The notes beneath the pieces were generated by a model, which was not told where the DNA came from, did not search any database, and saw nothing but the letters and a program-made list of their open reading frames with translations. A stretch of DNA of 12,866 nucleotides from Gammaproteobacteria bacterium (lineage in GTDB: Bacteria; Pseudomonadota; Gammaproteobacteria; Pseudomonadales; GM7GCV1), in contig JAURLY010000163.1 of NCBI GenBank assembly GCA_030830945.1, positions 1 through 12,866 of the forward strand, read 5' to 3'. Below, piece by piece: positions 1-7,419 of this stretch; the first letter of the stretch is position 1; the number at the start of each line of letters is the position of its first letter. Both the position numbers and the translations under genes were made by a program.

Positions 1-134
1 AGAGAAGCTTTATCGGATTCCATCACACATATGGAATCTTCAACTTCGATTTTGTCTCCTACGGAAACAAGAATTTCAGTGACTTCAGCGCTATCAGCGC
101 CAAGATCAGGTACTTTGACTATTTCAATTGACAC
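1..134 (-). CDS. aceF: AceF, dihydrolipoyllysine acetyltransferase (PDH E2), N-terminal fragment
   Basis: This is the first 44 codons of the E2 core subunit of the pyruvate dehydrogenase complex; the rest lies outside the window to the left. The fragment reads MSIEIVKVPDLG and continues into the start of a lipoyl domain, with the lipoylation motif ESDKAS at about residues 39-44, where the Lys carries lipoate. E2 takes the acetyl group from E1 and passes it to CoA. I chose the GTG at 132-134 because it gives the standard E2 N-terminus and is preceded by a purine-rich GGGGGAAG stretch. The aceE stop codon is only 16 bp upstream, so the two genes almost certainly share a transcript. Family assignment is very safe. 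The number of lipoyl domains cannot be seen here. Confidence 0.93.
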   Translation of the reverse strand, partial: MSIEIVKVPDLGADSAEVTEILVSVGDKIEVEDSICVMESDKAS

Positions 135-150
135 GAGATTCTTCCCCCAG

Positions 151-2793
151 TTACAGCGTCATGGGATCAGCTTTTTCTGGATCAATGCCATATTTAGCAA
201 TAGCATCTGATACCAGGCTCTTATCGATCGCCCCGTCATCAGCCAGCGCCTTAAGGGCCGCAACCGTGACATAGTTGCGATCCACTTCAAAATGCTTACG
301 CAATTGAGCGCGCGTATCAGAGCGTCCAAAACCATCTGTACCCAAAACCCTATAAGAGCATGGAATAAAGCCCCGCAGCAATTCGCTGTGAGCATGTATA
401 TAGTCTGTTGCAATCACAGCTGGACCTTTTCTCCCTTCGAGGAGCGAAGTAATCATGGGCACTTTGGCTTCCTCGCCAGGGTGGAGTAAATTCCAGCGAT
501 CCACGGATTTCGCTTCACGGTAAACCTCATTAATGGAGGTCATACTCCAGATATCCGCGTCCACGTTCCAATCAGATTTGAGCATTTCAGCTGCAGCTTC
601 AACCTCCAGAAGAATGCTGCCAGCCCCCATTAATTGAACTTTGGGGCCATCTCCAGTTTTGCTTTCTTTCAAAAGATACATCCCTTTGATAATGCCTTCT
701 TCGGCACCTTCTGGCATGGCCGGATGCGCGTAGTTTTCATTCATCGAGGTGACGTAGTAAAAACAGTTTTCGCCTTCACCATACATACGGCGAATACCAT
801 CTTGAATGATAACGGCCAGTTCATAACCATACGTTGGGTCATAACTTATACAATTGGGGATTGTCGACGCGACCAGATGACTATGGCCATCCTGATGCTG
901 CAACCCTTCTCCGTTGAGGGTTGTACGTCCAGCCGTAGCACCTATCAAAAAGCCACGCGCCTGAAGGTCTCCTGCCGCCCATGCCAAATCACCAATACGC
1001 TGGAACCCAAACATGGAATAAAACACGTAGAACGGGATCATCGGCAAATCGCTATGACTATAGGAAGTCGCAGCAGCTAGCCAGGCAGACATCGCCCCGG
1101 CTTCATTAATCCCTTCTTCCAGAATTTGCCCGTCCTGGGACTCTTTATAAAACATGATCTGGTCAGAATCTTCTGGCTTGTATTTTTGACCGTGAACGGC
1201 ATAAATACCTAACTGCCGGAACATACCTTCCATACCGAAAGTACGAGCCTCGTCCGCAACAATTGGAACTATCCGTTCGCCAATATTCTTATCCTTGGCC
1301 AATGTCGAAATAATTCGCACGAAAGCCATGGTCGAAGAAATTTCCCGATCACCGGTGGACTCCAACTGCTTGGCAAAATTTTCCAGCGGTGGAATCTCCA
1401 TCGGCGCACTAACTGCCTGACGCTTGGGAATATAGCCTCGCAACGCTTCACGTCTAGCGCGCAAATACTTCATCTCCGGACTATTCTCATCCGGCCGGTA
1501 ATAAGGCACTTCGGGCAAGTCTTCGTCTGAAATGGGGATGTTAAATCTGTCGCGGAACTGTTTGAGGCCGTCAATCCCAAGCTTTTTCAGCGAGTGAGTG
1601 GTATTTGCTGCCTGCCCCTGATCGCCCAGGGCATAGCCTTTAACTGTTTTGGTCAAGATGACCGTTGGCTGATCAGTAGTATTGACTGCTTTGTGATAAG
1701 CCGCGTAGACCTTGAAGGGATCATGTCCGCCACGATTTAGCCCTTCCAGTTCTTCGTCGGTCATGTGCTCAACGAGGTCACCAATTCCTTTATCGACAAA
1801 TGCCTGCCGCAAATAGGAACCTGGTTTGGCCTTAAAATTCTGGTATTCGCCATCAATCCATTCGTCTAGCGCCTTCTGCAAACGGCCATCCTTATCCTTG
1901 GCAAAAAGTGCATCCCAGTGACGGCCCCAAATAACTTTAATAACATTCCAGCCTGCACCACGGAAAACGCCTTCCAGCTCCTGAATGATTTTTCCGTTAC
2001 CCCGCACAGGACCATCAAGGCGCTGCAAATTACAGTTAATAACAAAAATCAGATTATCAAGGTTTTCCCGCCCTGCTAGTGCAATAGCGCCCAGAGATTC
2101 AGGCTCATCTGTCTCGCCATCCCCCAGAAATGCCCAAACTTTGCGATCGCCGTGATCAACCAGTCCGCGGTTTTGCTGATACTTCATTACATGGGCAAGA
2201 TAAATAGCCTGGATCGGCCCCAACCCCATGGATACCGTTGGGAAGTTCCAGTACTCTGGCATTAACCAGGGGTGCGGATAAGAAGAGAGACCACCACCGT
2301 CAACTTCTCGACGGAAGTTTTCCAATTGTTCTTCAGAGATTCGTCCCTCGACAAAAGAGCGGGAATACATGCCCGGCGCACTATGGCCCTGAAAGAAAAT
2401 CAGGTCGCCTTTGTTGCCTTCGTCCCAACCACGCCAAAAATGATTAAAACCGATTTCATAAAGAGTTGCAGACGAAGCAAAAGAAGATATATGTCCGCCA
2501 ATACTGCTGTCACGGGTATTGCAACGCATCACCATAGCCAGGGCATTCCAGCGAATGATGGAACGAATTCGACGTTCCATGAAAAGATCACCCGGCAGAG
2601 GTGTTTCCTCATCCACCCTAATGGTATTTCGATAGGGAGTGACTACAGCCGGCTTTAGATCTACGCCCTGATCATTAGCGCTATCCTCAAGCTTGGAGAG
2701 CAGCTCGGCGGCTCTATCCTTGCCTTCGACTTTAATAACTGAATCCAACGCATCCAGCCATTCGCGGGTTTCTAATGAATCAATATCATCCAC
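151..2793 (-). CDS. aceE: AceE, pyruvate dehydrogenase E1 component (homodimeric type)
   Basis: AceE is the thiamine-diphosphate-dependent decarboxylase of the pyruvate dehydrogenase complex; it decarboxylates pyruvate and acetylates the lipoyl group of E2 in the cytoplasm. At 880 aa it is close to E. coli AceE (about 887 aa), and it is the single-chain type rather than the alpha/beta type. The ThDP/Mg motif starts at G224-D225-G226 and runs through ETDEPES to the NCNLQRLDGP segment near residues 253-262. The mobile inner-loop histidine matches H400 in NTTHSLKK, after TKTVKGYALGD. The start is GTG (2791-2793), supported by an AGGAG Shine-Dalgarno at 2802-2806 with 8 nt spacing and by the family-typical N-terminus MDDIDSLETREWLDALD. 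It heads an operon with aceF 16 bp downstream. No lpd or pdhR gene is visible in the window. Confidence 0.98.
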   Translation of the reverse strand: MDDIDSLETREWLDALDSVIKVEGKDRAAELLSKLEDSANDQGVDLKPAVVTPYRNTIRVDEETPLPGDLFMERRIRSIIRWNALAMVMRCNTRDSSIGGHISSFASSATLYEIGFNHFWRGWDEGNKGDLIFFQGHSAPGMYSRSFVEGRISEEQLENFRREVDGGGLSSYPHPWLMPEYWNFPTVSMGLGPIQAIYLAHVMKYQQNRGLVDHGDRKVWAFLGDGETDEPESLGAIALAGRENLDNLIFVINCNLQRLDGPVRGNGKIIQELEGVFRGAGWNVIKVIWGRHWDALFAKDKDGRLQKALDEWIDGEYQNFKAKPGSYLRQAFVDKGIGDLVEHMTDEELEGLNRGGHDPFKVYAAYHKAVNTTDQPTVILTKTVKGYALGDQGQAANTTHSLKKLGIDGLKQFRDRFNIPISDEDLPEVPYYRPDENSPEMKYLRARREALRGYIPKRQAVSAPMEIPPLENFAKQLESTGDREISSTMAFVRIISTLAKDKNIGERIVPIVADEARTFGMEGMFRQLGIYAVHGQKYKPEDSDQIMFYKESQDGQILEEGINEAGAMSAWLAAATSYSHSDLPMIPFYVFYSMFGFQRIGDLAWAAGDLQARGFLIGATAGRTTLNGEGLQHQDGHSHLVASTIPNCISYDPTYGYELAVIIQDGIRRMYGEGENCFYYVTSMNENYAHPAMPEGAEEGIIKGMYLLKESKTGDGPKVQLMGAGSILLEVEAAAEMLKSDWNVDADIWSMTSINEVYREAKSVDRWNLLHPGEEAKVPMITSLLEGRKGPAVIATDYIHAHSELLRGFIPCSYRVLGTDGFGRSDTRAQLRKHFEVDRNYVTVAALKALADDGAIDKSLVSDAIAKYGIDPEKADPMTL

Positions 2794-2851
2794 GTAGTTT
2801 GCTCCTGATAATTTTTTAAAACAGAATATTTAATATTTTAATTTTGGCAGG

Positions 2852-2872
2852 GGCGCTCAATCGTTAAGCGCC
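2852..2872 (-). promoter_or_regulatory. Inverted repeat in the aceE leader
   Basis: GGCGCT and AGCGCC form a perfect 6-bp stem around a 9-nt centre that can add two more A-T pairs. It lies 58 bp upstream of the aceE start, within the 174-bp perM-aceE gap. It could be an operator or a leader hairpin. It has no following T-run on the minus strand, so it is not a convincing terminator for perM. It does not resemble the E. coli PdhR operator. Its role is inferred only from position. Confidence 0.35.
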
Positions 2873-2903
2873 TAAATTTATGATTGTCGTCTTAACTAAA
2901 TAA

Positions 2904-2909
2904 TTTATA
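2904..2909 (-). promoter_or_regulatory. Candidate -10 element for the aceE-aceF operon
   Basis: The minus strand reads TATAAA here, one mismatch from TATAAT, in an AT-rich stretch about 110 bp upstream of the aceE start. The hexamer at -35 with 17-nt spacing (CCATTG) is poor, and a better TTGATG lies too close (14 nt). The call is weak. The 2794-2967 gap holds no gene that I can see. Confidence 0.25.
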
Positions 2910-2967
2910 ACGACTAATTTCTTCATCAATGGTATCAATTTGAGCACAAAAAAGCTCCGAAATTTTT

Positions 2968-4050
2968 CTATTTATCAGTTTCACCCAGCTCCATTTGCTC
3001 AGGATGATGAACTGGCCAAGCTGTGATTAGTGCCTTAATAAGGGTAGCTAAAGGGATTGCAAAAAATATTCCCCATACTCCCCAGATCCCGCCAAAGACC
3101 AAAATTGCCAAAATAATAAATACCGGATGCAGGTTGACGACCTCCGAAAAAAGCATAGGCACCAACACATTTCCATCCAGTATTTGCAACACGATGTATG
3201 CGAGGATTAAATAAAGAGTCGTGGCAGATACGCCCCATTGAAAAAGCGCAACCAAGGCAACTGGCACAGTAACCGCAAACGCCCCAACAAATGGAATCAT
3301 TACCGAAAAGCCTACAATCACAGCCAATAACAGGCTGTAGCGCAATCCAAACAAGGCAAAAACGACGTAGCTGACCACCCCGACAATCACTATTTCCAAC
3401 GCCTTTCCACGCAAATAGTTCGCCAACTGCATGTCCATCTCAGCCCATATGACCCTCATGGCTCCACGACGTGTTGGCAAAAAAGACTTAATCCCCAAGC
3501 CCAGGCTATACCAATCCTTAAGCAGGAAAAAAACCAGGATCAATACCAGAGCAGAATAGACGGTTAACGTCATCAAACCCGGAATCTGACCGAATGAGTA
3601 GGCCAACAGTTTTTCACCATTGGTTATAGCTAGCTGGTTCATTTGGGAAAAAGTAGCGGAAAGAAGCTCATCACTAAAATACCCGGAGCTACTTTCCAAC
3701 AAGTTTCTTATCGCTTGCTCGCCTCTATTGGCAATAGCAGGAAGCTCGGTAATCATGGAACTTACTTCTCCGAGAATAAGGGGCACAAGGATAAATATCA
3801 GCGCGATGTTTAAGCCGATAAAGAATAAATAGGTCATCGCCAACGCCCAAAGACGCGGTATGCCACGCTCTACCATCCAATGCATTGGCCCCTGAAGGAT
3901 ATAAGCAATAACCAGACTTACCAAAAAGGGAGCCAGAACACTACCCAGAAACCAAATAACCAGCAGGCTGGCGAGGATAAAAACTGATAGAAGTACAGCT
4001 TCTTCGTCACCAAGATATCTTGTGATCCAGGAGTTAAGTGTTTGCCGCAT
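2968..4050 (-). CDS. perM: PerM, AI-2E/UPF0118-family inner-membrane protein
   Basis: This is a 360-aa polytopic membrane protein of the AI-2E transporter (PF01594-type) family, which includes E. coli PerM, TqsA and YdiK. Hydrophobic segments lie at about residues 18-52 (two spans), 66-95, 156-178, 217-236, 238-270 (with the conserved MIPFVGA turn), 275-290 and 308-340. Between about 96 and 155 is a polar, probably periplasmic region. The family motif LDGNVLVPMLF is at 291-301. The ATG is preceded by GAGGT at a rather long 12 nt. The gene is divergent from bepA, the same neighbourhood as perM next to bepA in E. coli, which favours the PerM name over TqsA. The transported substrate is unknown, and the family name should not be read as proof of AI-2 export. 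Confidence 0.85.
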   Translation of the reverse strand: MRQTLNSWITRYLGDEEAVLLSVFILASLLVIWFLGSVLAPFLVSLVIAYILQGPMHWMVERGIPRLWALAMTYLFFIGLNIALIFILVPLILGEVSSMITELPAIANRGEQAIRNLLESSSGYFSDELLSATFSQMNQLAITNGEKLLAYSFGQIPGLMTLTVYSALVLILVFFLLKDWYSLGLGIKSFLPTRRGAMRVIWAEMDMQLANYLRGKALEIVIVGVVSYVVFALFGLRYSLLLAVIVGFSVMIPFVGAFAVTVPVALVALFQWGVSATTLYLILAYIVLQILDGNVLVPMLFSEVVNLHPVFIILAILVFGGIWGVWGIFFAIPLATLIKALITAWPVHHPEQMELGETDK

Positions 4051-4207
4051 AAGTATGTGATTACCTCAGTGCTACTTTTAGACCAACAGTTGAGTAAAAA
4101 AGCTTTCGCCTATTACTCCTCATTCATTTGAGCATTTCCGCAACAAGATGGAGAATGTGCTGTCCAAGAACGTACTTGCAGTTTACTAGATTTTTAAAGT
4201 GGAATTT
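4051..4207. promoter_or_regulatory. Divergent perM/bepA promoter region
   Basis: This non-coding gap must hold the promoters of both perM (leftward) and bepA (rightward). It contains an inverted repeat GAGTAA (4092-4097) and TTACTC (4113-4118) with a 15-nt spacer, on the perM side. No recognisable sigma-E promoter was found, although bepA belongs to the sigma-E regulon in E. coli. No small ORF in the gap looks real. Confidence 0.5.
4128..4156 (+). promoter_or_regulatory. Candidate sigma-70 promoter for bepA
   Basis: TTGAGC (4128-4133) and GAGAAT (4151-4156) are separated by exactly 17 nt, each matching 4 of 6 consensus positions. A start site near 4163 would give a leader of about 45 nt before the preferred bepA ATG. 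The hexamers are moderate and nothing else supports the call. Confidence 0.3.
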
Positions 4208-5638
4208 ATGCGTTATCTCCCAGTGGCCCTTATTTTTTTGTCATTTCTTTTCAGCACGGGAAAGAGTCTGGCAGATATACGCCTCCCCAGCATGGGAGAG
4301 GCCAGCTCTGGCGTAATTTCACTGGATCAGGAAAGGGAACTAGGGCAAGCCTGGTTGCGGTCTTACCGCGCCCAGACAGATATCAATACTGATTATGAAT
4401 TGCAGGAGTATGTTGAAAACGTCATTTTTCGAATGACCCAATATTCCGACATTGTTGATAAACGCCTTGATGTACTTATTGTCAACAATCCTCGCCTTAA
4501 TGCCTTTGCTGTTCCCGGAGGCATTATTGGGATAAATACAGGGCTATTCACTTACGCCGAGACTGAAGGTCAGTTTTCCTCTGTTATGGCTCATGAACTC
4601 CCACACCTTAGCCAGAGACACTTTGCTCGCTCCGTTGCCCAGCGCCAATCCAATCAACTTACTACTATGGCCGCTCTATTGGCGGGGATTTTAGTTGCAG
4701 CGACGGCCAGTGGTGACGCAGGCCTGGCCATGATTTCAGCAACTCAGGCAGCATCTATACAGTCCGACCTCCGCTACAGCCGACAGCACGAGCAGGAAGC
4801 AGACAGGATAGGTTTAGAGGTAATGGCTAATGCCGGTTACGACCCCAAGTCCATGGGCGCCATGTTCGAAAACATGCTCCGGTCTACCAGCTATGTTGGC
4901 TATCAAGCGCCCGAATACCTTCGCAGCCACCCACTGACCGAAACCCGTGTTAATGATGCACTTAATCGCGCAAGGCAATATCCACAAAAATACTACCCTG
5001 AAGCACAGCAGTATCAGTTGATGCGAAAGCGGATCGAAATTCAGCAGTCCGGGGTGCCTGCCCAAGCGGTTCGAAAATTTGAAGCAGAAGTAGAATTGAA
5101 CAACAGTGCACTCAATAAATATGCGCTTGCGCTGGCCTACGAGAGGGCTATTCAATTCGATGAAGCTAAAAAACTGGCTCAGGAACTATTCGCTTCAGAC
5201 CCTGGAAATCAATCATTTGGCTTGCTCTATGCTGACATTCTCAACCAGACAGGGGAATCCGCAGAAGCAGAGACCATTATTCGCAAATACTTGAACAGAC
5301 GACCCGATAGCTACGCCCTAAATATGGCTTTGGCCGGTGCATTGTCTTACGGCGGAAAGTTTTCTGAAGCGGCTGAAATCCTGCGCAAACAAACCCAACT
5401 GAGAAGCAATGACGCGGCAGTCTGGTACGAATATGCCGAAACGCTTGGCCTTGCCGGCAATTTACTTGAGCTCCACAAGGCTCGTGCTGAATATTTTATG
5501 CTGGTTGGGGCGTTTGATCGCGCTATTAGGCAGTTACAGTTTGCCAAAACGGAAGCAGCTGGCAATTCCATTGAAATTGCCATTCTGGACCAAAAAATTA
5601 CCCGTGCGGCCCAGCTGCGCAGCAATGACCAGTTCTAA
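4208..5638 (+). CDS. bepA: BepA-like periplasmic M48 metalloprotease/chaperone with TPR domain
   Basis: This is a BepA (YfgC) homologue, which in E. coli degrades or helps assemble outer-membrane proteins such as LptD at the BAM complex. From the ATG at 4208 it is 476 aa. Residues 1-22 form a signal peptide ending KSLA, giving a mature N-terminus DIRLPSMGEASS. The M48 zinc site is HELPH at residues 129-133, with the third ligand expected in HEQEAD (E195). The regulatory His-switch position is H241 in LRSHPLTETR. The C-terminal third (about 290-470) is TPR-like, for example the stretches around LALAYERAIQFDEAKKLA and ALAGALSYGGKFSEAAEIL. A GTG start at 4199 would add three residues, but it has no Shine-Dalgarno; the ATG has GGA 4 nt upstream and begins the signal peptide directly. 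Oddity: a proline inside HExxH, which is not expected in this motif. Confidence 0.9.
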   Translation: MRYLPVALIFLSFLFSTGKSLADIRLPSMGEASSGVISLDQERELGQAWLRSYRAQTDINTDYELQEYVENVIFRMTQYSDIVDKRLDVLIVNNPRLNAFAVPGGIIGINTGLFTYAETEGQFSSVMAHELPHLSQRHFARSVAQRQSNQLTTMAALLAGILVAATASGDAGLAMISATQAASIQSDLRYSRQHEQEADRIGLEVMANAGYDPKSMGAMFENMLRSTSYVGYQAPEYLRSHPLTETRVNDALNRARQYPQKYYPEAQQYQLMRKRIEIQQSGVPAQAVRKFEAEVELNNSALNKYALALAYERAIQFDEAKKLAQELFASDPGNQSFGLLYADILNQTGESAEAETIIRKYLNRRPDSYALNMALAGALSYGGKFSEAAEILRKQTQLRSNDAAVWYEYAETLGLAGNLLELHKARAEYFMLVGAFDRAIRQLQFAKTEAAGNSIEIAILDQKITRAAQLRSNDQF

Positions 5639-5642
5639 TGGA

Positions 5643-6665
5643 TTACGCAACCAGCTGAGTTGCTTTGAACTCCAGCATGCGCGATAAAGAACGGATAGCT
5701 TGTCTGGCAATCTCTGGATTAACAAAAATCTCGTTATCACCTGATTCAATTACCTGGGCAAGGTTTTCCAGCGAGTTCATGGCCATCCATGGGCAGTTGG
5801 CGCAACTACGGCAAGTGGCCCCTGTGCCTGCTGTGGGCGCGATAATCAACTCCTTGTCTGGAACCGCCTGCTGCATCTTGTAAAAGATGCCCTGATCAGT
5901 GGCCACAATCATCTGCTTGTTAGGCAGGTCTTTAGCCGCCTGTATGAGTTGCGAGGTTGAGCCAACCGCATCCGCCAAAGCCACCACAGACTCGGGCGAT
6001 TCGGGGTGAACCAGCACTGCGGCATGGGGATAAACCGCTTTCATTTCAGACAATCGCTGACTTTTGAACTCCTCATGAACAATGCAAGACCCATTCCAGA
6101 AAACCATGTCTGCCCCTGTTTTCTTTTGAACATAGCTACCAAGATAGCGATCAGGCGCCCAGAGGACTTTTTCTCCCAATGAATCCAGATGGTCAATAAC
6201 ATCGACAGCAATACTGGAGGTTACGACCCAGTCGGCTCTCGCTTTAACCGCAGCTGATGTATTGGCATACACCACCACAGTCCGGTCAGGGTGCTGATCA
6301 CAAAACTCAGAAAATTCATCAATTGGGCAGCCTATATCCAGCGAGCAGGTTGCATCCAACGTTGGCATCAAAACCTTTTTATCCGGACTAAGGATTTTGG
6401 CCGTTTCCCCCATGAATTTTACGCCGCAAACAATCAGCGTATCTGCAGAATGATTGGCGCCAAACCTCGCCATTTCCAAAGAATCAGACACACAACCACC
6501 AGTTTCCTCAGCCAGCTTCTGAATATCCGGATCTGTATAGTAATGAGCGATAAGCACGGCATTTTCGCGCTTTAGCATTGCCCGAATAGTTTCGATATGC
6601 CTAGCTTTTACGCTAGCAGGTATTTCTTCAGGCTGCTTAAATAGTGTATCGGCCAGTTCAATCAT
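5643..6665 (-). CDS. nadA: NadA, quinolinate synthase
   Basis: NadA condenses iminoaspartate (made by NadB) with dihydroxyacetone phosphate to form quinolinate, the first dedicated ring of de novo NAD synthesis. It is cytoplasmic and uses an oxygen-sensitive [4Fe-4S] cluster. The 340-aa protein carries the three cluster cysteines at C107 (DATCSLDIGC), C194 (NGSCIVHEEF) and C291 (CRSCANCPWM). These match E. coli C113, C200 and C297 with a constant offset of six. The early IAHYY motif at 39-43 is also present. The ATG has no clear Shine-Dalgarno, but no alternative start preserves the N-terminal family region. The gene converges on bepA with only 4 bp between the stop codons. The same nadA-bepA adjacency exists in Pseudomonas (from memory of the PAO1 gene order). 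Confidence 0.97.
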   Translation of the reverse strand: MIELADTLFKQPEEIPASVKARHIETIRAMLKRENAVLIAHYYTDPDIQKLAEETGGCVSDSLEMARFGANHSADTLIVCGVKFMGETAKILSPDKKVLMPTLDATCSLDIGCPIDEFSEFCDQHPDRTVVVYANTSAAVKARADWVVTSSIAVDVIDHLDSLGEKVLWAPDRYLGSYVQKKTGADMVFWNGSCIVHEEFKSQRLSEMKAVYPHAAVLVHPESPESVVALADAVGSTSQLIQAAKDLPNKQMIVATDQGIFYKMQQAVPDKELIIAPTAGTGATCRSCANCPWMAMNSLENLAQVIESGDNEIFVNPEIARQAIRSLSRMLEFKATQLVA

Positions 6666-6703
6666 GCGTTTATATTAGGTGAGGAAAGAGGATTGCCTGA
6701 GAA

Positions 6704-6709
6704 ATTGTA
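6704..6709 (-). promoter_or_regulatory. Candidate -10 element for nadA
   Basis: The minus strand reads TACAAT (5 of 6 matches) about 39 bp upstream of the nadA ATG, inside the 121-bp gap after dgoA. No good -35 hexamer is found at 16-18 nt. No NadR/NadQ-type operator could be recognised by eye, and the gap shows no clear terminator for dgoA, so read-through from dgoK-dgoA is possible. Confidence 0.25.
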
Positions 6710-6786
6710 ACGAATTTGAGCGATAAAATAACGAGCTAGTTCAACCATTTCAGCTGGGCAAAAACTCTCATATGAATTTTATTTGG

Positions 6787-7419
6787 TCAGGAAATAAATG
6801 TCTCGGCAAGACTAACCATCTCAAGGGCGTCAGACCGAATATCCCCTAAGGTTTTGTCGCTTCGGTAGAGCGCACCGCCTATACCAAAACCATTGGCGCC
6901 AGCGGTCCAATATTCAGGCATATTATTGGTATCAATTCCACCTACCGGCAGGACTTTTGTTTCTAAGGGTAAGACTGTTCGCCAACTTTTAATAACGGAT
7001 GGGGCAAGCATTTCTCCGGGAAATGCCTTTAACCCGGAAGCGCCCTCATCCAGCGCCGCAAATGCCTCCGTTGGCGTCGAAACTCCTGGGAGTGAGACCA
7101 TTTCCATATTGGCCGCTGCTCTAATCACCTCTGGCTTCATGCAGGGGGACACAATTAACTGTCCGCCGACATCCGCAATTTCTCTAACTTGTATGGCTGT
7201 CAATACAGTGCCGGCACCCACCAGCATAGTTTTACCGAACTTTTCTGAGATCAAACCAATACTATCCAGTGCATTGGGCGAATTTAGCGGAACTTCGACT
7301 ATTTGAATTCCTGAATCAAACAAACAATCGACGACCTCAATCGCTTTATCGGGAGTAATCCCCCTCAAAATTGCCACTATGGGCATAGAATCCAAAAAAT
7401 ACGCTAGTTTTTCTTTCAT
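6787..7419 (-). CDS. dgoA: DgoA, 2-dehydro-3-deoxy-6-phosphogalactonate aldolase (KDPG/KDPGal aldolase family)
   Basis: This class I aldolase cleaves 6-phospho-2-dehydro-3-deoxygalactonate to pyruvate and glyceraldehyde-3-phosphate, the last step of the D-galactonate (De Ley-Doudoroff) route. It is 210 aa, a normal length for this single TIM-barrel family. Visible motifs are LRGITPD (18-24), the catalytic Glu in VEVPLNSP (E42), VGAGTVL (67-73) and the Schiff-base Lys K131 in SGLKAFPGEM. The phosphate-binding end of the barrel is in the region of GGID and GIGGALYR. LNSP after the catalytic Glu matches my recollection of E. coli DgoA rather than the Entner-Doudoroff enzyme Eda. The start overlaps the dgoK stop in ATGA, with AAAGGAA 6 nt upstream, so the genes are translationally coupled. 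The partner kinase fixes the pathway more firmly than the aldolase sequence alone. Confidence 0.9.
   Translation of the reverse strand: MKEKLAYFLDSMPIVAILRGITPDKAIEVVDCLFDSGIQIVEVPLNSPNALDSIGLISEKFGKTMLVGAGTVLTAIQVREIADVGGQLIVSPCMKPEVIRAAANMEMVSLPGVSTPTEAFAALDEGASGLKAFPGEMLAPSVIKSWRTVLPLETKVLPVGGIDTNNMPEYWTAGANGFGIGGALYRSDKTLGDIRSDALEMVSLAETFIS

Noticed and set aside
634..1080. Open frame on the plus strand opposite aceE
   Set aside because: It is antisense to a well-conserved enzyme, has no recognisable domain or ribosome site, and reads as a shadow of aceE codons.
2852..2872. The inverted repeat as a perM terminator
   Set aside because: No T-run follows on the minus strand, and it lies about 100 nt past the perM stop, close to aceE.
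4199..4207. GTG start for bepA three codons upstream
   Set aside because: There is no Shine-Dalgarno before it, while the ATG at 4208 starts a clean signal peptide. The difference is only three residues.
6666..6786. Possible tRNA-Lys att remnant between dgoA and nadA
   Set aside because: No stretch resembling the tRNA 3' half was found by eye, so an island boundary cannot be claimed.
6893..7306. 137-codon open frame opposite dgoA
   Set aside because: It mirrors the aldolase coding frame, with no family signature and no Shine-Dalgarno worth noting.
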